Shown: positions 63,349-64,000 of the stretch, in pieces
Numbering within the stretch: the first letter of the stretch is position 1
How the letters are laid out: the number at the start of each line of letters is the position of its first letter
Assembly (NCBI GenBank): GCA_956465555.1
Contig: OY101119.1
Location: 2,590,629-2,654,628 of the forward strand
DNA from: Nitzschia sp. pyKryTriq1
Taxonomy: Eukaryota > Bacillariophyta > Bacillariophyceae > Bacillariales > Bacillariaceae
Direction of reading: 5' to 3'
Length of the DNA: 64,000 nt
Notes under the pieces: model-generated
Seen by the model: only the letters and a program-made list of their open reading frames with translations
Told to the model about the DNA's origin: nothing
Databases searched by the model: none
Translations under genes and position numbers: made by a program

Positions 63349-63828
63349 GTTCAGTCGTGAGAGAGAAGAAAACATACAGTAGACAGATAGAAGACGGGAA
63401 CAAGTCGAGGAGGGAGAAGAACGAGAGGTCGGTGCAAAATAAAAAAGGTGCAAAAGCAAGGCGCACATGCAAGCAAAAGATGCAAGGCGGTCGCCGCAGA
63501 TGGCCGATCCAGGTCGGTCGGGCGCGCGCCTTATTCCGTTCCTGCGTCCGCCTGCGTTGGATCTTACTGGCGGTACCGGTTGGGGTCGTGATCGTACGTG
63601 ATGCGAGATGCGACACCCTTCTCGCAAGGATGATTCTTCAACCTCCGGGTCTTTAGCCGGAGCACACTATACCGTACCGTACTTTGCGCGTGCTAGCTAC
63701 CGGTACCAGTACTTATATTGGTAGTCTCTATTTTTTTTAATAGACTATAATAAAATCCTCTACTATTAGCTAGCCCCGACGAAACAACAACTCTCCTTAT
63801 GCTTGTCTACTAGCTTCTAAATTGAGTT
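63349..63828. other. Intergenic upstream of the CHI-like gene
   Basis: The promoter side of the CHI-like gene contains GTAC palindromes at 63667-63712 and a poly-T run near 63732. A G/C-rich stretch near 63520-63560 separates them. No gene is seen. Confidence 0.5.
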
Positions 63829-64000
63829 CTAAAATACTTTTTCCACAAAATTAGTGAAAGTCTGCTCGACGACATCTGATACTTCCTCCATCGAAGGAAT
63901 GTTAGACGAAGCGACTTTCCACCAAGCCCAGCTGGTGGCAGCGCTGGAAGAAAACCAGGCCTGCTGTTGTTGCAGGGAAAATGGTGCGTGGATGGCGTTG
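63829..64000 (-). CDS. C-terminal part of an unknown protein, cut by the right edge
   Basis: Read on the minus strand, a frame is open from the right edge for 57 codons to a TAG at 63829-63831. It reads as protein-like, with AWFSSSAATSWAWWKVASSN and a final VVEQTFTNFVEKVF helix. The start lies outside the window and I do not recognise the family. Confidence 0.4.
   Translation of the reverse strand, partial: NAIHAPFSLQQQQAWFSSSAATSWAWWKVASSNIPSMEEVSDVVEQTFTNFVEKVF

Noticed and set aside
1-64000. CRISPR arrays, prophage, operons and Shine-Dalgarno sites
   Set aside because: No regularly spaced repeats with unique spacers and no bacterial gene organisation are seen. Introns and tRNA promoter boxes mark this as nuclear eukaryotic DNA.

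Overview
This window is nuclear DNA from a eukaryote, most likely a pennate diatom. The evidence is short GT-AG introns of about 64 to 270 bp, high gene density on both strands, a DUF6824 protein with the DVLCGRGG signature that I know from diatom genomes, an N-x7-R bZIP of diatom style, a 15-repeat PPR protein, and a J-protein, K+ channel and V-type pyrophosphatase of eukaryotic type. I cannot fix the species. There is no operon structure. Genes are monocistronic and often convergent or divergent with short gaps. Start codons were re-chosen at ATG, and introns were placed by hand using GT-AG boundaries, frame continuity and conserved motifs. All spliced models below keep frame. Exon ends could be off by a base or so.

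Layout. 1-4.3 kb: a reverse-transcriptase fragment cut by the left edge, then two tandem paralogous type II membrane glycosyltransferases with an HxRRGD motif. 4.3-10.5 kb: a DUF6824 protein, a 2.9 kb gap with a long foldback hairpin, and a two-HMG-box protein whose 3' end has been tandemly duplicated. 10.9-13.4 kb: repeat-rich DNA with a 1 kb foldback element. 13.4-22.5 kb, all on the minus strand: H+-pumping pyrophosphatase, a CRAL-TRIO protein, a secreted transglutaminase-like protein and an Old Yellow Enzyme. 23-31.5 kb: a two-pore K+ channel, WDR5, tRNA-Leu(AAG), a bZIP factor and the PPR protein. 33-44 kb: an Atg22/UMF1-like MFS transporter, an AlkB-family dioxygenase, a small unknown protein, a very large SAC3/GANP mRNA-export protein with FG repeats, and a CSN8-like subunit. 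44.9-46.6 kb: an element bounded by 128-bp inverted repeats that holds a transposase-like N-terminus and an opposing chimeric ORF. 46.8-64 kb: a disordered protein, a NudC-type CS protein, a small membrane protein, TAM41, TFIIF-alpha, an ankyrin/TRP-like channel, an ER-type J-protein, a 5'-truncated PARP relic, deoxyhypusine hydroxylase, a chalcone-isomerase-like secreted protein, and a partial ORF at the right edge.

Most genes are housekeeping: transcription (TFIIF-alpha, WDR5, bZIP, HMG), mRNA export (GANP), organelle function (PPR, TAM41), eIF5A hypusination (DOHH) and ion transport (V-PPase, K2P, TRP-like). They do not form one pathway. The unusual content lies in the repeats (three inverted-repeat structures and widespread clusters of GTAC palindromes), in gene relics (PARP, duplicated HMG 3' end, chimeric ORF in the 45 kb element) and in odd architectures (J-protein with a membrane insert, channel with extra C-terminal helices, introns at repeated positions in the PPR and K2P genes).
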